DNA of 64,000 bases, from assembly GCF_900239345.1 (NCBI RefSeq), contig NZ_OESZ01000002.1, positions 31,897-95,896 of the forward strand. The letters run 5' to 3'. Shown in pieces: positions 25,787-35,993 of the stretch. A program made the translations under genes and the position numbers. Position 1 is the stretch's first letter. Every line of letters starts with the position of its first letter. Below the pieces are notes generated by a model, which worked only from the letters and a program-made list of their open reading frames with translations, was not told where the DNA came from and made no database searches. This DNA is from Tenacibaculum dicentrarchi (GTDB taxonomy: Bacteria; Bacteroidota; Bacteroidia; Flavobacteriales; Flavobacteriaceae).

Positions 25787-27842
25787 AAAAAACATCGCTA
25801 ACATACAGTTAAATTTAAACGAAAAACAATCCGTTGACCACAAAAAACATGAAGATTTTGTAGCGGGTACTGCTCCAAATCTGCGAGGTCCTTACGCTAC
25901 AATGTATGTTAATAAACCTTGGACGATTCGTCAGTATGCAGGGTTTTCTACTGCACAAGAAAGCAATGCTTTTTACAGAAAAAACTTAGCGGCAGGTCAA
26001 AAAGGACTTTCTGTAGCTTTTGATTTAGCAACACATCGTGGTTACGATTCAGATCATCAGCGTGTGCAAGGTGATGTTGGTAAAGCAGGTGTAGCTATTG
26101 ATTCGGTTGAAGATATGAAAATACTATTCGACCAAATTCCGTTAGATAAAATGTCTGTTTCCATGACTATGAATGGTGCAGTTTTGCCCATTTTAGCCTT
26201 TTATATTGTTGCTGCCGAAGAGCAAGGTGTAGCTCCTGAATTATTATCAGGAACTATTCAAAATGATATTTTAAAGGAATTTATGGTGCGTAATACATAC
26301 ATTTATCCACCAACCCCTTCCATGAAAATTATTGCTGACATTTTTAAATATACGGCTAAAAAAATGCCTAAATATAATTCCATTTCTATTTCTGGCTATC
26401 ACATGCAAGAAGCAGGTGCTACCCCCGAAATTGAATTAGCTTACACACTTGCCGATGGTTTAGAGTATCTTAGAAAAGGGCTTTCCGTAGGAATGGATAT
26501 TGATACTTTTGCTCCTAGACTGTCTTTTTTCTGGGGAATTGGCATGAATCATTTTACAGAAATTGCAAAAATGCGTGCAGGAAGAATGTTGTGGGCTAAA
26601 ATAGTACAACAATTTAATCCTAAAAACCCGAAATCATTAGCTTTACGAGCACATTGCCAAACAAGTGGATGGTCATTAACTGCGCAAGATCCTTTTAATA
26701 ACGTAGCACGCACCACTATTGAGGCAATGGCAGCTGTATTTGGCGGCACACAAAGTTTACACACCAATGCCTTAGATGAAGCGATGGCTTTACCTACCGA
26801 TTTTTCGGCACGTATTGCTCGTAATACCCAACTATATTTACAAGAAGAAACACATATTACCAAAACAGTCGATCCTTGGGCGGGAAGTTATCATTTAGAA
26901 CAATTAACCCAAGATATTAGCAATAAAGCATGGGAATTAATTCAAGAAATTGAAGCTTTCGGTGGTATGACAAAAGCCATTGAAAAAGGAATTCCTAAAA
27001 TGCGTATTGAACAAGCAGCAGCTAAAAAACAAGCACGAATTGACAGTGGTCAAGATGTAATTATAGGTGTTAATAAATACCCCTTAACTAAAGAAACTTC
27101 AATTGCTATTTTAGAGGTTGATAACCAAGCGGTACGTTTATCTCAAATAAAAAGATTAAACGACATCAAAAGTAAAAGAGATAACGATCGTGTTCAAAAA
27201 TCGTTGACTAATTTAACCAACTGTGCCATATCAAATAAAGGAAACCTATTAGACTTAGCCATAAAAGCGGCAAGAAACAGGGCTACTTTAGGAGAAATCT
27301 CAACAGCTTTAGAACGTGTTTTTAAACGACATAAAGCAATACCTAAAACTATTTCGGGAGTCTATGCTGACGAAATTAAAACCGATAAAACATTTAGAGA
27401 GGCCGCTAAATTAGTTTCTAAATTCATAAAAACACAAGCCGTAAAACCCCGAATAATGCTAACTAAATTAGGGCAAGACGGGCATGATAGAGGCATAAAA
27501 ATAGTCGCTACCGCTTTTACTGACTTAGGTTTTGAAGTATTTATTACTCCCTTATTTCAAACACCTGAAGAAGCTAGTAAACAAGCTATTGAAAACAATG
27601 TTCATATTTTAGGCGTTTCTTCATTAGCTGCGGGGCATAAAACTTTAGTTCCACAAGTAATTAAAGCATTACAAAAACACGATTCTGAAAATATTATGGT
27701 CGTTGTTGGTGGTGTAATTCCTACAAAAGATTATCCATTTTTATTTGACACGGGGGCTGTTGGTGTTTTTGGTCCTGGAACCAAAATTGCACAAGCAGCC
27801 ATTGATATTTTAACTATTTTAATTGATCGCACAGAAGCGTAA
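25779..27842 (+). CDS. mutB: Methylmalonyl-CoA mutase, large (alpha) subunit
   Basis: This is the catalytic, adenosylcobalamin-dependent subunit, 687 aa. The N-terminal barrel contains [21 protein letters not shown] and the substrate segment [14 protein letters not shown]. The C-terminal B12 domain has the signature DGHDRG with the lower-axial ligand H569, followed by GVSSLAAGH and VVVGGVIP, which hold the cobalamin tail. It overlaps mutA and is followed within 5 bp by psd. No cobalamin riboswitch is seen in front of the operon. Confidence 0.97.
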   Translation: MSRKNIANIQLNLNEKQSVDHKKHEDFVAGTAPNLRGPYATMYVNKPWTIRQYAGFSTAQESNAFYRKNLAAGQKGLSVAFDLATHRGYDSDHQRVQGDVGKAGVAIDSVEDMKILFDQIPLDKMSVSMTMNGAVLPILAFYIVAAEEQGVAPELLSGTIQNDILKEFMVRNTYIYPPTPSMKIIADIFKYTAKKMPKYNSISISGYHMQEAGATPEIELAYTLADGLEYLRKGLSVGMDIDTFAPRLSFFWGIGMNHFTEIAKMRAGRMLWAKIVQQFNPKNPKSLALRAHCQTSGWSLTAQDPFNNVARTTIEAMAAVFGGTQSLHTNALDEAMALPTDFSARIARNTQLYLQEETHITKTVDPWAGSYHLEQLTQDISNKAWELIQEIEAFGGMTKAIEKGIPKMRIEQAAAKKQARIDSGQDVIIGVNKYPLTKETSIAILEVDNQAVRLSQIKRLNDIKSKRDNDRVQKSLTNLTNCAISNKGNLLDLAIKAARNRATLGEISTALERVFKRHKAIPKTISGVYADEIKTDKTFREAAKLVSKFIKTQAVKPRIMLTKLGQDGHDRGIKIVATAFTDLGFEVFITPLFQTPEEASKQAIENNVHILGVSSLAAGHKTLVPQVIKALQKHDSENIMVVVGGVIPTKDYPFLFDTGAVGVFGPGTKIAQAAIDILTILIDRTEA

Positions 27843-27847
27843 AAGTT

Positions 27848-28726
27848 ATGAAAATACAGTTTATTGACAGAAAATCAGGAAATAAAATTACAGAAACACC
27901 TCCAGGTGAAGGTTTTTTAAAATTATTATATCATAATCCGTTTGGTAAAATGGCGCTTTTACCAATTGCAAAACGCAAATTTTTATCTTCTTGGTATGGC
28001 AAACTAATGAACAAACCCAATTCGGTTACTAAAATTGATGGTTTTGTAAAGGATTTATCTATCGACATGAATGAAGCCCAAAAACCAATAGAAGATTATG
28101 TTTCTTTTAATGATTTTTTCTATAGAAAACTAAAACGAGGCGCACGTCCTATTGAAAATGGATTTGTTTCGCCTGGCGATGGAAAAATGTTGGCTTTTGA
28201 AAATATCGCTGATATTGATAATTTCTTTATAAAAGGACGACAATTTACACTAAAAGAGTTTTTAGCCGATGATGCTTTAGCCGAAAAACACAAAAATTCA
28301 TCGTTAATTATTTTACGATTAGCTCCTAACGATTATCATCGTTATCATTTTCCGTTTAAAGGAACACCTTCAAAAATGACTAAAATAAAAGGTAGTTATT
28401 TTTCCGTTTCACCCTATGCCCTAGCCGCTAATTTTACCAAAGTTTTTTGTGAAAACAAGCGAGAGTACTGTATTTTATCATCCCAAGTAAAAGGCGATAT
28501 TATTGTAGCCCCTGTTGGTGCTACAATGGTTGGAAGTATTATAGAAACCTATACAGCTAATCTACCTGTAAAAAAAGGAGATGAAATGGGTTATTTTGCT
28601 TTTGGAGGCTCAACGATTGTTTTAATTGTTGATAAAAAAAATATTAAAATAGATGCAGATATTTTAAAAAACACTAAAAATCGTATTGAAACCTTTGTTA
28701 AAATGGGTGAAAAAATAGGCTTATAA
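27848..28726 (+). CDS. psd: Phosphatidylserine decarboxylase
   Basis: The enzyme makes phosphatidylethanolamine from phosphatidylserine in the inner membrane. This 292-aa proenzyme carries the self-cleavage motif GGST with Ser255 becoming the pyruvoyl group of the small subunit. SPGDGKMLAF and LAPNDYHRYHFP are the conserved core, including the His residues of the active site. The length and motifs fit the phosphatidylserine decarboxylase family of about 290 aa. It is the last gene of the udk-mutB run. There is no pssA nearby. Confidence 0.94.
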   Translation: MKIQFIDRKSGNKITETPPGEGFLKLLYHNPFGKMALLPIAKRKFLSSWYGKLMNKPNSVTKIDGFVKDLSIDMNEAQKPIEDYVSFNDFFYRKLKRGARPIENGFVSPGDGKMLAFENIADIDNFFIKGRQFTLKEFLADDALAEKHKNSSLIILRLAPNDYHRYHFPFKGTPSKMTKIKGSYFSVSPYALAANFTKVFCENKREYCILSSQVKGDIIVAPVGATMVGSIIETYTANLPVKKGDEMGYFAFGGSTIVLIVDKKNIKIDADILKNTKNRIETFVKMGEKIGL

Positions 28727-28796
28727 TTGCTTTTATTTTAACTTTTTCTTTGTTTAAAAATGATTAAAATCTTAAACGTATTAACGCATTAATATG

Positions 28797-28804
28797 TAAA
28801 TTTG
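28797..28804 (+). promoter_or_regulatory. Putative -7 box for ccsBA
   Basis: TAAATTTG matches TAnnTTTG and lies 28 bp before the ATG at 28833. The -33 TTG is not obvious. Confidence 0.45.
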
Positions 28805-28832
28805 CCATGTTTTACACATAGCAGATTTACAA

Positions 28833-31800
28833 ATGAAAAAAATCTTTGACATTCTTTACTCTACCCGCTTAACAGCCGTATTATTCTTCATTTTCGCAAT
28901 AGCAATGGGAGTTGCAACCTTTATAGAAAATGATTTTGGAACACAAACTTCTAAAGCCCTGGTATATAATGCCTGGTGGTTTGAGTTAATTCAAGTATTT
29001 TTCGTGGTTAATTTCTTTGGAAATATCTTCAGGTATCGATTATACAAAAAAGAAAAATGGTCGGTATTGTTATTTCACGTAGCCTTTTTATTGATTTTAA
29101 TTGGCGCAGGAATTACCCGTTATATTAGTTATGAAGGATTAATGATTATTGATGAAGGAGAAACTACCAATACTTTTTTATCTGATATTAATTATTTAAA
29201 CGTAGTTATTGATAATAACGAATTTCAAAAAGAAACAAATAACAAGCTATTACTAACTGCTTTAGGAAATAATTCGGCAAGTTTTACCGAGTATTTTCAG
29301 CCAAAAAAAGATGGTGAAAATCATAAAATAACATTTAATTTAGTCGATTATATTCCTTGGGCTGAAGAAAAATTGGTTGAAGATAAAAATGGTACTGAGC
29401 ATCTTTTATTTGTAGAGAGTTCTAGCGGAAGCAGACACGAGCACTATATTAAACGTGGTACAATTGAAAACATTCATAATATTTTAGTTGGTTTTGATGC
29501 TAAATCAGAGGACACAAATATTAATATTTTTAAACAAAACGATACCTTAAAAATACAAACCAAATCGGCAGGTAGTTATCAAGTAATGGCAACCCAACGC
29601 AAAGGATTGGTTAAAAAAGATAGTATTCAGAATTTTAACCTTCGATCTTTATACCAAATTTCGGGGCTTCCTTTTGTAGTTCCTCAGCCTGCTGTTAAAG
29701 GAGAAATGAAAATCCTTAGAGGTGAAAAAAATGACCAAAAATTTGACATGGTTGTTTTTGACGTTACTTTTAATAACAAAACAGAACGTGTAAAATTAAC
29801 CGGTGGTAGCTTTAATGTTGAAGGAAAAAAACAATTTAGTATTGATGGCTTAAATTTTAGAGCTTGGTACGGTGCAAAGCAACGCAAAACACCTTTTAGT
29901 GTTAAATTAAATGACTTTCAATTACAAAAATACCCTGGCTCAGAAAATGCCGCTTCTTTTGCTAGTGAAGTAACGGTTATCGACAAGGAAGAAACATTTG
30001 ATTATCGAATTTTTATGAACAATATTTTAGATTATAAAGGCTATAAATTATTTCAATCTAGCTATAAAATTGAAGGAGATAAAGAACAAACTCACTTATC
30101 TGTAAACCATGATTATATGGGTACTTTAGTTACTTATATAGGTTATTTTTTATTATTTTTTGGTTTAATTGCCTCATTGTTTGTTAAAAATACTCGTTTT
30201 GATTATTTGAAAAAATCATTAATTAAAATTAGAACAAAAAAAGCGACCCTTACAATCTTATTTTTAGCAAGTAGTTTTTTAAGTTTTTCACAGCATCAAG
30301 AGCAACAACATCAACAAGCTAAAAAATTATCAGAAAACGAAATTGAAACGGTTTTAAAAAAATCGGTTGTAAACAAAGAACACGCTGCTTTATTTAGTGA
30401 ATTGGTAATACAAGATACAGGTGGACGTATGAAGCCCGCACATACTTTTGCTTCAGAATTGGTTCGAAAAGTAGCCCATACCAACAACTTTAAAGACCTA
30501 ACACCAAGTCAAATTTTAGTTTCTATTACCGAGTCGCCAATGTTTTGGTTAAATGTTCCTTTTATTTATCTAGAGAAAGGAAATACCAAAATTCGTGAAA
30601 TATTAGGCGTTAAAAAAGAGGCTAAATACGCTTGTTTTGTAGATTTTTATGATAAAAACGGAACTTCTAAAATTAGTAATCTTGTTATTGAAGCACAAAA
30701 AAAACAAATTCAAAGTAAATTTGAAAAAGATGTTATAAAAATAGAACATCGTGTTTGGTTGTTATCGCAAGCATTGGGTGGTGGAATTTTAAAAATTTTC
30801 CCTATTCCTAATGATGAACAACATAAATGGGTATCGCAACCTGAAACTTCACAAGCAAATTTTAAAGGAACAGATTCTGTTTTTGTAAGACAATCATTGC
30901 CTGTATATTTTCAATTATTACAAGAAGCTAAAAAAACAGGAAATTACGCAGAAACCAATAAAATTTTAGATGGAATTAAAAAATTCCAACGAAAATTTGG
31001 TAAAGAAGTTATTCCTTCTGAAAATAAAATAAGCCTAGAAATAGCCTATAATAAAACCAATATATTTGTAAAATTATCTAAATACTACGGATTTATTAGT
31101 TTTTTAATGCTTGTTTTTGTCTTTTTTCAAATATTTAACAACAAGCCTTGGATAAATTACGTTATAAAAATCTTAATTGGTATTGTTATTATCCTTTTTA
31201 TACTGCATATTTTAGGGCTAGCTTCTCGCTGGCAAATTAGTGGAAATGCCCCTTGGAGTAACGCTTATGAATCAATTATATTTGTAGGACTTGCAACCAT
31301 GTTATTTGGTTTATTATTAGGAAAAAAATCAGCATTAACAATTACTGCTACCACATTTTTAACATCTATTATTTTATTTTTTGCGCATCAAAACTGGTTA
31401 GATCCTGAAATTGCTAATTTAGTACCCGTATTAAATTCTTGGTGGCTATATGTTCATGTATCAATTATTGTAGCAAGTTACGGACCTTTTGCTTTAGGGA
31501 TGATTTTAGGTATTTTCTCTTTATTTTTAATCATTTTCACCAATAAAAAGAATAAAAAGAAAATGGATATTCACCTAAAAGAACTTACCGTAATTAACGA
31601 AATGGCAGTAACTGTTGGTTTAATTATGCTGGTAATCGGAAATTTTTTAGGAGGTATGTGGGCTAATGAAAGTTGGGGGCGTTACTGGGGCTGGGATCCG
31701 AAAGAAACTTGGGCGTTAATATCAATTATGATTTATTCTTTTGTACTACACATGCGTTTAATTCCTGGATTAAGATCAAGATATACCTTTAATTTATGGT

Positions 31801-31985
31801 CAATAATGGCTTTCGCCTCTATTATGATGACCTATTTTGGTGTTAATTTTTATTTATCAGGGCTGCATTCTTACGCTAGTGGCGACAAAGTAATTACCCC
31901 TAACTCTATTTATTATTCAATTGCTTTTGTTGTAATAATAGGCTCTTTAGCATGGGTTAAATATAAAAAGTTTTATAAAAAATAA
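28833..31985 (+). CDS. Fused cytochrome c biogenesis protein CcsB-CcsA
   Basis: This 1050-aa protein joins ResB/CcsB (N-terminal, about residues 1-460) to CcsA/ResC (C-terminal, about 750-1050). Together they export heme and attach it to apocytochrome c in system II. The CcsB part has paired helices near the start and again near 430, around a large periplasmic domain. The CcsA part has many helices and the heme-handling WWD motif WGRYWGWDPKETW (around residues 949-961) with flanking His residues. A middle extracytoplasmic region (about 480-740) is characteristic of the Bacteroidota fusion. It is transcribed separately from psd. Confidence 0.95.
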   Translation: MKKIFDILYSTRLTAVLFFIFAIAMGVATFIENDFGTQTSKALVYNAWWFELIQVFFVVNFFGNIFRYRLYKKEKWSVLLFHVAFLLILIGAGITRYISYEGLMIIDEGETTNTFLSDINYLNVVIDNNEFQKETNNKLLLTALGNNSASFTEYFQPKKDGENHKITFNLVDYIPWAEEKLVEDKNGTEHLLFVESSSGSRHEHYIKRGTIENIHNILVGFDAKSEDTNINIFKQNDTLKIQTKSAGSYQVMATQRKGLVKKDSIQNFNLRSLYQISGLPFVVPQPAVKGEMKILRGEKNDQKFDMVVFDVTFNNKTERVKLTGGSFNVEGKKQFSIDGLNFRAWYGAKQRKTPFSVKLNDFQLQKYPGSENAASFASEVTVIDKEETFDYRIFMNNILDYKGYKLFQSSYKIEGDKEQTHLSVNHDYMGTLVTYIGYFLLFFGLIASLFVKNTRFDYLKKSLIKIRTKKATLTILFLASSFLSFSQHQEQQHQQAKKLSENEIETVLKKSVVNKEHAALFSELVIQDTGGRMKPAHTFASELVRKVAHTNNFKDLTPSQILVSITESPMFWLNVPFIYLEKGNTKIREILGVKKEAKYACFVDFYDKNGTSKISNLVIEAQKKQIQSKFEKDVIKIEHRVWLLSQALGGGILKIFPIPNDEQHKWVSQPETSQANFKGTDSVFVRQSLPVYFQLLQEAKKTGNYAETNKILDGIKKFQRKFGKEVIPSENKISLEIAYNKTNIFVKLSKYYGFISFLMLVFVFFQIFNNKPWINYVIKILIGIVIILFILHILGLASRWQISGNAPWSNAYESIIFVGLATMLFGLLLGKKSALTITATTFLTSIILFFAHQNWLDPEIANLVPVLNSWWLYVHVSIIVASYGPFALGMILGIFSLFLIIFTNKKNKKKMDIHLKELTVINEMAVTVGLIMLVIGNFLGGMWANESWGRYWGWDPKETWALISIMIYSFVLHMRLIPGLRSRYTFNLWSIMAFASIMMTYFGVNFYLSGLHSYASGDKVITPNSIYYSIAFVVIIGSLAWVKYKKFYKK

Positions 31986-32047
31986 AGCAACAATTATTTT
32001 AACAGAAAAAATGTACTTTTACAAATTAATAAAAAACAAAAATTAAA

Positions 32048-32563
32048 ATGTTTAATAAAAATATAAAATTAATTATAGCAGGTGTAATCAGTTTATGGGC
32101 TATTTATGAATTTGCTCAATTTCATATAATGAATGGAATTTCGATTCTTTTATTAGCAGGTATTTTCGTGTTTTTCTACTTTAAAAATGAATTTATTTTA
32201 CTTGCATTTATGCAATTACGTAAACAAAATTTTGAAGGAACTAAAAAATGGTTAGACTATATTAAAGAACCATCAACAGCATTAATTCAAAAACAAGAAG
32301 GATATTTTAATTATCTGCAAGGAATTATGTTAAGTCAAACAAACATAACACAGGCTGAAAAATTCTTAAAAAAAGCTGTTCAATTAGGCTTAGCAATGGA
32401 TCATGATTTAGCTATGGCAAAATTACAATTAGCAGGAATAGCCATGACCAAACGTCGAAAACGAGAAGCAACTCTTTTAATGAATGAAGCTAAAAAGTTA
32501 GACAAACATGGTATGTTAAAGGAGCAAATGCAAATGATGAAGAAACAAATGACTAAAATTTAA
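32048..32563 (+). CDS. Small membrane protein with TPR-like helices
   Basis: This 171-aa protein has two N-terminal membrane helices (about residues 8-25 and 29-48), followed by paired helices at about 55-160 resembling tetratricopeptide repeats (GYFNYLQGIMLSQTNITQAEKFLKKAVQLGL, DHDLAMAKLQLAGIAMTKRRKREATLLMNEAKKL). It ends in a Met/Lys/Gln-rich tail. I do not recognise a named family. It lies 62 bp downstream of ccsBA and could be co-transcribed, with a terminator behind it. Confidence 0.8.
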   Translation: MFNKNIKLIIAGVISLWAIYEFAQFHIMNGISILLLAGIFVFFYFKNEFILLAFMQLRKQNFEGTKKWLDYIKEPSTALIQKQEGYFNYLQGIMLSQTNITQAEKFLKKAVQLGLAMDHDLAMAKLQLAGIAMTKRRKREATLLMNEAKKLDKHGMLKEQMQMMKKQMTKI

Positions 32564-32581
32564 TGTTACTTTATATAAAAT

Positions 32582-32612
32582 AAAACTCCACTTTAATGGA
32601 GTTTTATTTTTT
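32582..32612 (+). terminator. Bidirectional terminator between the TPR gene and murF
   Basis: AAAACTCCA and TGGAGTTTTA with flanking A and T runs form a stem around a 7-base loop between convergent genes. Confidence 0.85.
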
Positions 32613-32629
32613 TACAATAAAATCACTAT

Positions 32630-33907
32630 TTAACTATATTTTACAATTCTTTCCAACGCCATACCTCTAGAACCTTTTATTAAAATAGTACTTTCTTTTA
32701 CAGGGATTTTTTGTAAATATTCTTTCAGTACTTCAAAACTTATACATTTTTGACACTTTATTTCATCTTTTATTTGACACTTAATTTCGGTTTTATTAAA
32801 ATTTTCACCTACAAAAAATGCCTTATCAAAATTAAAACTAAGCGTTAAATCTACAATAGTTTGATGGGCTCTTTTACTGTAATTTCCTAACTCAAACATA
32901 TCTCCTAAAATAACCGTTTTATGTTTTGCATCTAAAATATTAAAGCTTTCTAACGCCACTTTCATACTCGTTGGATTGGCATTATAGGCATCTAAAATAA
33001 TACTGTTATTTTGAGTTTTAATAACTTGTGAACGATTATTTGATGAGGTATATTTCTCTATAGACGCTTTAATTTTTTCTTTAGATATCTTAAAATAATC
33101 TCCTATTGTAATAGCGACTGATATATTTGAAAAATTATATGCTCCTATTAAATTACTTTGTATTTCTAATGATGCAAAAGATAATTTTACAAAAGGATTT
33201 GCCCTTATAAAACCAATAGATTTTTCAAACAAAACAGCATTTGCATCTTTAGTTTTAGCTACTTGAATAGCATCTTTCGGGTTTACAAAAATATTTTTAT
33301 TGTTCTTGATAAGAAAATCATATAATTCTGATTTTGCTTTTATAACACCTTCTAACGACCCAAAACCTTCTAGATGTGCGCTTCCAAAATTAGTAATATA
33401 TCCAAAATCTGGCTGTATAATTTTCGTTAAAAAAGCAATTTCATTAGGATGATTTGCACCCATTTCAACAATACCTATTTCAGTCTTTTTCGTCATTGAT
33501 AATAACGTTAAAGGAACTCCTATATGATTATTCAAATTACCGATTGTTGCAATCGTTTTATAGGTTGACGACAATACAACGTTAATTAACTCTTTAGTAG
33601 TTGTTTTTCCATTGCTACCTGTTATTGCTATGATAGGTATTCCTAATTTTTTTCGATGATAACTCGATAAATCTTGCAGGGTTTTTAACACATCTTCAAC
33701 TAAAATAGTTTTGTCAGATGTTTTAAATGCTACTTCATCAATAATAGCAAATTTAGCGCCTTTTTTTAAGGCTTGCTCTGCAAACTTATTACCATTAAAG
33801 TTCATCCCTTTTAAAGCAAAAAACAAGGTATTTTCTCTAATATTTCTAGTATCGGTATCAACTAAACCATGTTGAATATATAGGGTATATAAATCAGCTA
33901 TTTTCAT
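32630..33907 (-). CDS. murF: UDP-N-acetylmuramoyl-tripeptide--D-alanyl-D-alanine ligase
   Basis: MurF adds D-Ala-D-Ala to the UDP-MurNAc tripeptide, the last cytoplasmic step before lipid I. This 425-aa protein shows the ATP-binding GSNGKTTT at residues 97-104, the ATIGNLNNHIGVPLTLL segment, EMGANHPNEI and DAYNANPTSM, all diagnostic of MurF. It follows gldJ on the reverse strand, a pairing seen in other Flavobacteriia. A hairpin between the two genes (33919-33950) may reduce read-through. Confidence 0.95.
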   Translation of the reverse strand: MKIADLYTLYIQHGLVDTDTRNIRENTLFFALKGMNFNGNKFAEQALKKGAKFAIIDEVAFKTSDKTILVEDVLKTLQDLSSYHRKKLGIPIIAITGSNGKTTTKELINVVLSSTYKTIATIGNLNNHIGVPLTLLSMTKKTEIGIVEMGANHPNEIAFLTKIIQPDFGYITNFGSAHLEGFGSLEGVIKAKSELYDFLIKNNKNIFVNPKDAIQVAKTKDANAVLFEKSIGFIRANPFVKLSFASLEIQSNLIGAYNFSNISVAITIGDYFKISKEKIKASIEKYTSSNNRSQVIKTQNNSIILDAYNANPTSMKVALESFNILDAKHKTVILGDMFELGNYSKRAHQTIVDLTLSFNFDKAFFVGENFNKTEIKCQIKDEIKCQKCISFEVLKEYLQKIPVKESTILIKGSRGMALERIVKYS

Positions 33908-33918
33908 TGTGTAAAAAT

Positions 33919-33950
33919 AAAAAACCTCATTGAAAATTCAATGAGGTTTT
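33919..33950 (-). terminator. Hairpin between gldJ and murF
   Basis: AAAAACCTCATTGAA and TTCAATGAGGTTTT form a long stem with a 2-3 base loop. On the reverse strand it follows the gldJ stop and ends in T residues, so it can end or attenuate transcription into murF. Confidence 0.75.
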
Positions 33951-33972
33951 AGTATATAAAATATTTAATTGT

Positions 33973-35688
33973 TTATCTTTTATTCATTGAATACCTTGGT
34001 GTAGCAGTCTTACGCTTATTTAACATCATAGGTCCCATTTTATCAGTAGCACATCTAAATCCTATAAAATTCGTAGCCATATATTCAGGGAAATACCTTC
34101 TTTGAGCTGGATCTAACCAATACTCTCTATCTGCCCATGAACCACCTTTATAAACTCTAGATTTATCACTAATTAAAGTTGCTCTGTTTTTTGAATCGTA
34201 TTTATAGTTATTAACTACGTTTCCTAACGAATCTCTATCTGCTTCAGGCTTTTCAGGTGAGTTGTACATTCTTGACATCTCTCCTAATTGGTCTTTTTCT
34301 AATTGATAATCTTTTGAAGAAGCTTGATCTCCATCACCTAAACTTGAATTATCTGCTAAATTATAGTTTCTTCTCATGTAAGTATCTTCCTTTGTAATAG
34401 GGATAAACTTAACACTACCAGGTAATTCTTTAGGTACGATTCTTCCATTTTCTAGAGTATCGTATTCAATTTCGCCCATTTCATCGCCAACAATAACGAC
34501 TTTACCATCTTGATTTATTAATTTTTTAGTAAAAATATTTCCTCTAAAATAGTTAAAATCATTTGCTTCAGAATCAATAATAGGACGGTATACATCTTGT
34601 ACCCATTCGGCTACATTACCTGACATGTCAAATAAACCAAAAGCATTTGGAGGGTAACTTGCTGCTGCATTAGGAATATCTGCCATATCACTACTCCAAC
34701 CTGCGATACCACTATAATCTCCTTTTCCTTGCTTAAAGTTCCCTAATTGATCTCCTCTTCTTCTTTTATCTCTATCACGTGTATATTTACCGTTCCAAGC
34801 GTATTTTTTTCTTCCACGGATATTGTTATATTCACGGTTTTCAAAAATTGCTTTTGCAGCATATTCCCATTCAACTTCTGTTGGAAGTCTAAATTTTTGT
34901 GCTAAAATACCATCTGATGAAGTAACTTGTCTTCCTGAAAACTTATCTTTATCAGGTCTTGGAGCTCCTTTTTTTCTTGGTACAGGAATTCCTTTTTTAT
35001 AAATAGTAGAATCTCCATCGAACAACGCATAAGGATTAGTTAAATAAGTATCAGTATCAAAATTATTCTTACCTTTAAAGCTTAATGAATCTTCTTTAAA
35101 GATATTTTTAATAACACCTTTATCCATTAATATTTTTAAATTTACGGCATTCGTACGCCATTTACAGTATTTACTAGCTTGTAACCAACTTACTCCTACA
35201 ACAGGATATTCGGCATACGAAGGATGTCTTAAATAACTTTCTGACAGTAAATTAGTATTACCTAATCCTTTTCTCCAAACTAACGTATCTGGTAAAACAG
35301 ATTGATAAATATTTTTAAACTGAGGGTCTTTTGGAGGGAAAACATCTTTGGTATATTGCATAAACAAACCATATTCTGCATTTGTAACCTCTGTTTCATC
35401 CATATAAAAAGACCGAACGTGCATTTTTTGAGGAGTAGTATTCCAGTCAAACATTACATCATCTTGCACTAGCCCCATAGTAAAGCTTCCACCTTCTATA
35501 TGTGTCATTCCTGGAGGAGTTTCTTTTCCTTTTTTATCTTCTCCTTTTATATAACCTCCGTAATTAGGGTCATTAAAATTCCATCCGGTTAATGAAGATT
35601 TACTTGAACCACCACTATTGCTCTTACAGGAAGCAACCAATAATACTGTGATAACCAATAAACTAAATAATTTTAACGTGCTTTTCAT
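33973..35688 (-). CDS. gldJ: Gliding motility lipoprotein GldJ
   Basis: GldJ is an outer-membrane-associated lipoprotein needed for gliding and for stability of the GldK/T9SS apparatus. The 571-aa protein has a lipoprotein signal (LLVASC, lipid Cys at residue 21) and a formylglycine-generating-enzyme-like (SUMF1) fold. This starts with PPGMTHIEGGSFTMG and ends GGSWADREYWLDPAQRRYF...GFRCA, with MDETEVTNAEYG and LPTEVEWEYAA between. Length and domain order match GldJ. It is divergent from porV. The sortase gene porU, usually found between these two, is absent here. Confidence 0.95.
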   Translation of the reverse strand: MKSTLKLFSLLVITVLLVASCKSNSGGSSKSSLTGWNFNDPNYGGYIKGEDKKGKETPPGMTHIEGGSFTMGLVQDDVMFDWNTTPQKMHVRSFYMDETEVTNAEYGLFMQYTKDVFPPKDPQFKNIYQSVLPDTLVWRKGLGNTNLLSESYLRHPSYAEYPVVGVSWLQASKYCKWRTNAVNLKILMDKGVIKNIFKEDSLSFKGKNNFDTDTYLTNPYALFDGDSTIYKKGIPVPRKKGAPRPDKDKFSGRQVTSSDGILAQKFRLPTEVEWEYAAKAIFENREYNNIRGRKKYAWNGKYTRDRDKRRRGDQLGNFKQGKGDYSGIAGWSSDMADIPNAAASYPPNAFGLFDMSGNVAEWVQDVYRPIIDSEANDFNYFRGNIFTKKLINQDGKVVIVGDEMGEIEYDTLENGRIVPKELPGSVKFIPITKEDTYMRRNYNLADNSSLGDGDQASSKDYQLEKDQLGEMSRMYNSPEKPEADRDSLGNVVNNYKYDSKNRATLISDKSRVYKGGSWADREYWLDPAQRRYFPEYMATNFIGFRCATDKMGPMMLNKRKTATPRYSMNKR

Positions 35689-35993
35689 GTGTTTTTAACT
35701 ATTTTAAGGCTGGCGCAATTTACAATATTTCTAATTCCTAACAACTAATTTATTTATAAATTGAAACATAAAAGAGCCTTACTCTTATAGAGTACAAACG
35801 TTCCTTTTATATATTTATTATGTTATTAATATCAAAATTTCATATAAAAGTAACTTTTTTTATTATAAAAACAATAAATAATTACTGTTTACATACTTTT
35901 TTTTTTTTTATGACGTTTAAGCTTTATAAAAAACAAATTTAACTTTTGATAAATATATTCTATATTTGTTAAATTTAATAACCAAACCCTTAC
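35689..35993. promoter_or_regulatory. Divergent promoter region gldJ/porV
   Basis: This 305-bp stretch has no open reading frame of note. TATATTTG at 35961-35968 fits a -7 box for porV, 26 bp before its ATG. A run of 14 T residues lies near 35900. TGTAAATTG on the reverse strand near 35718-35726 is a weak -7 candidate for gldJ. Confidence 0.5.
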
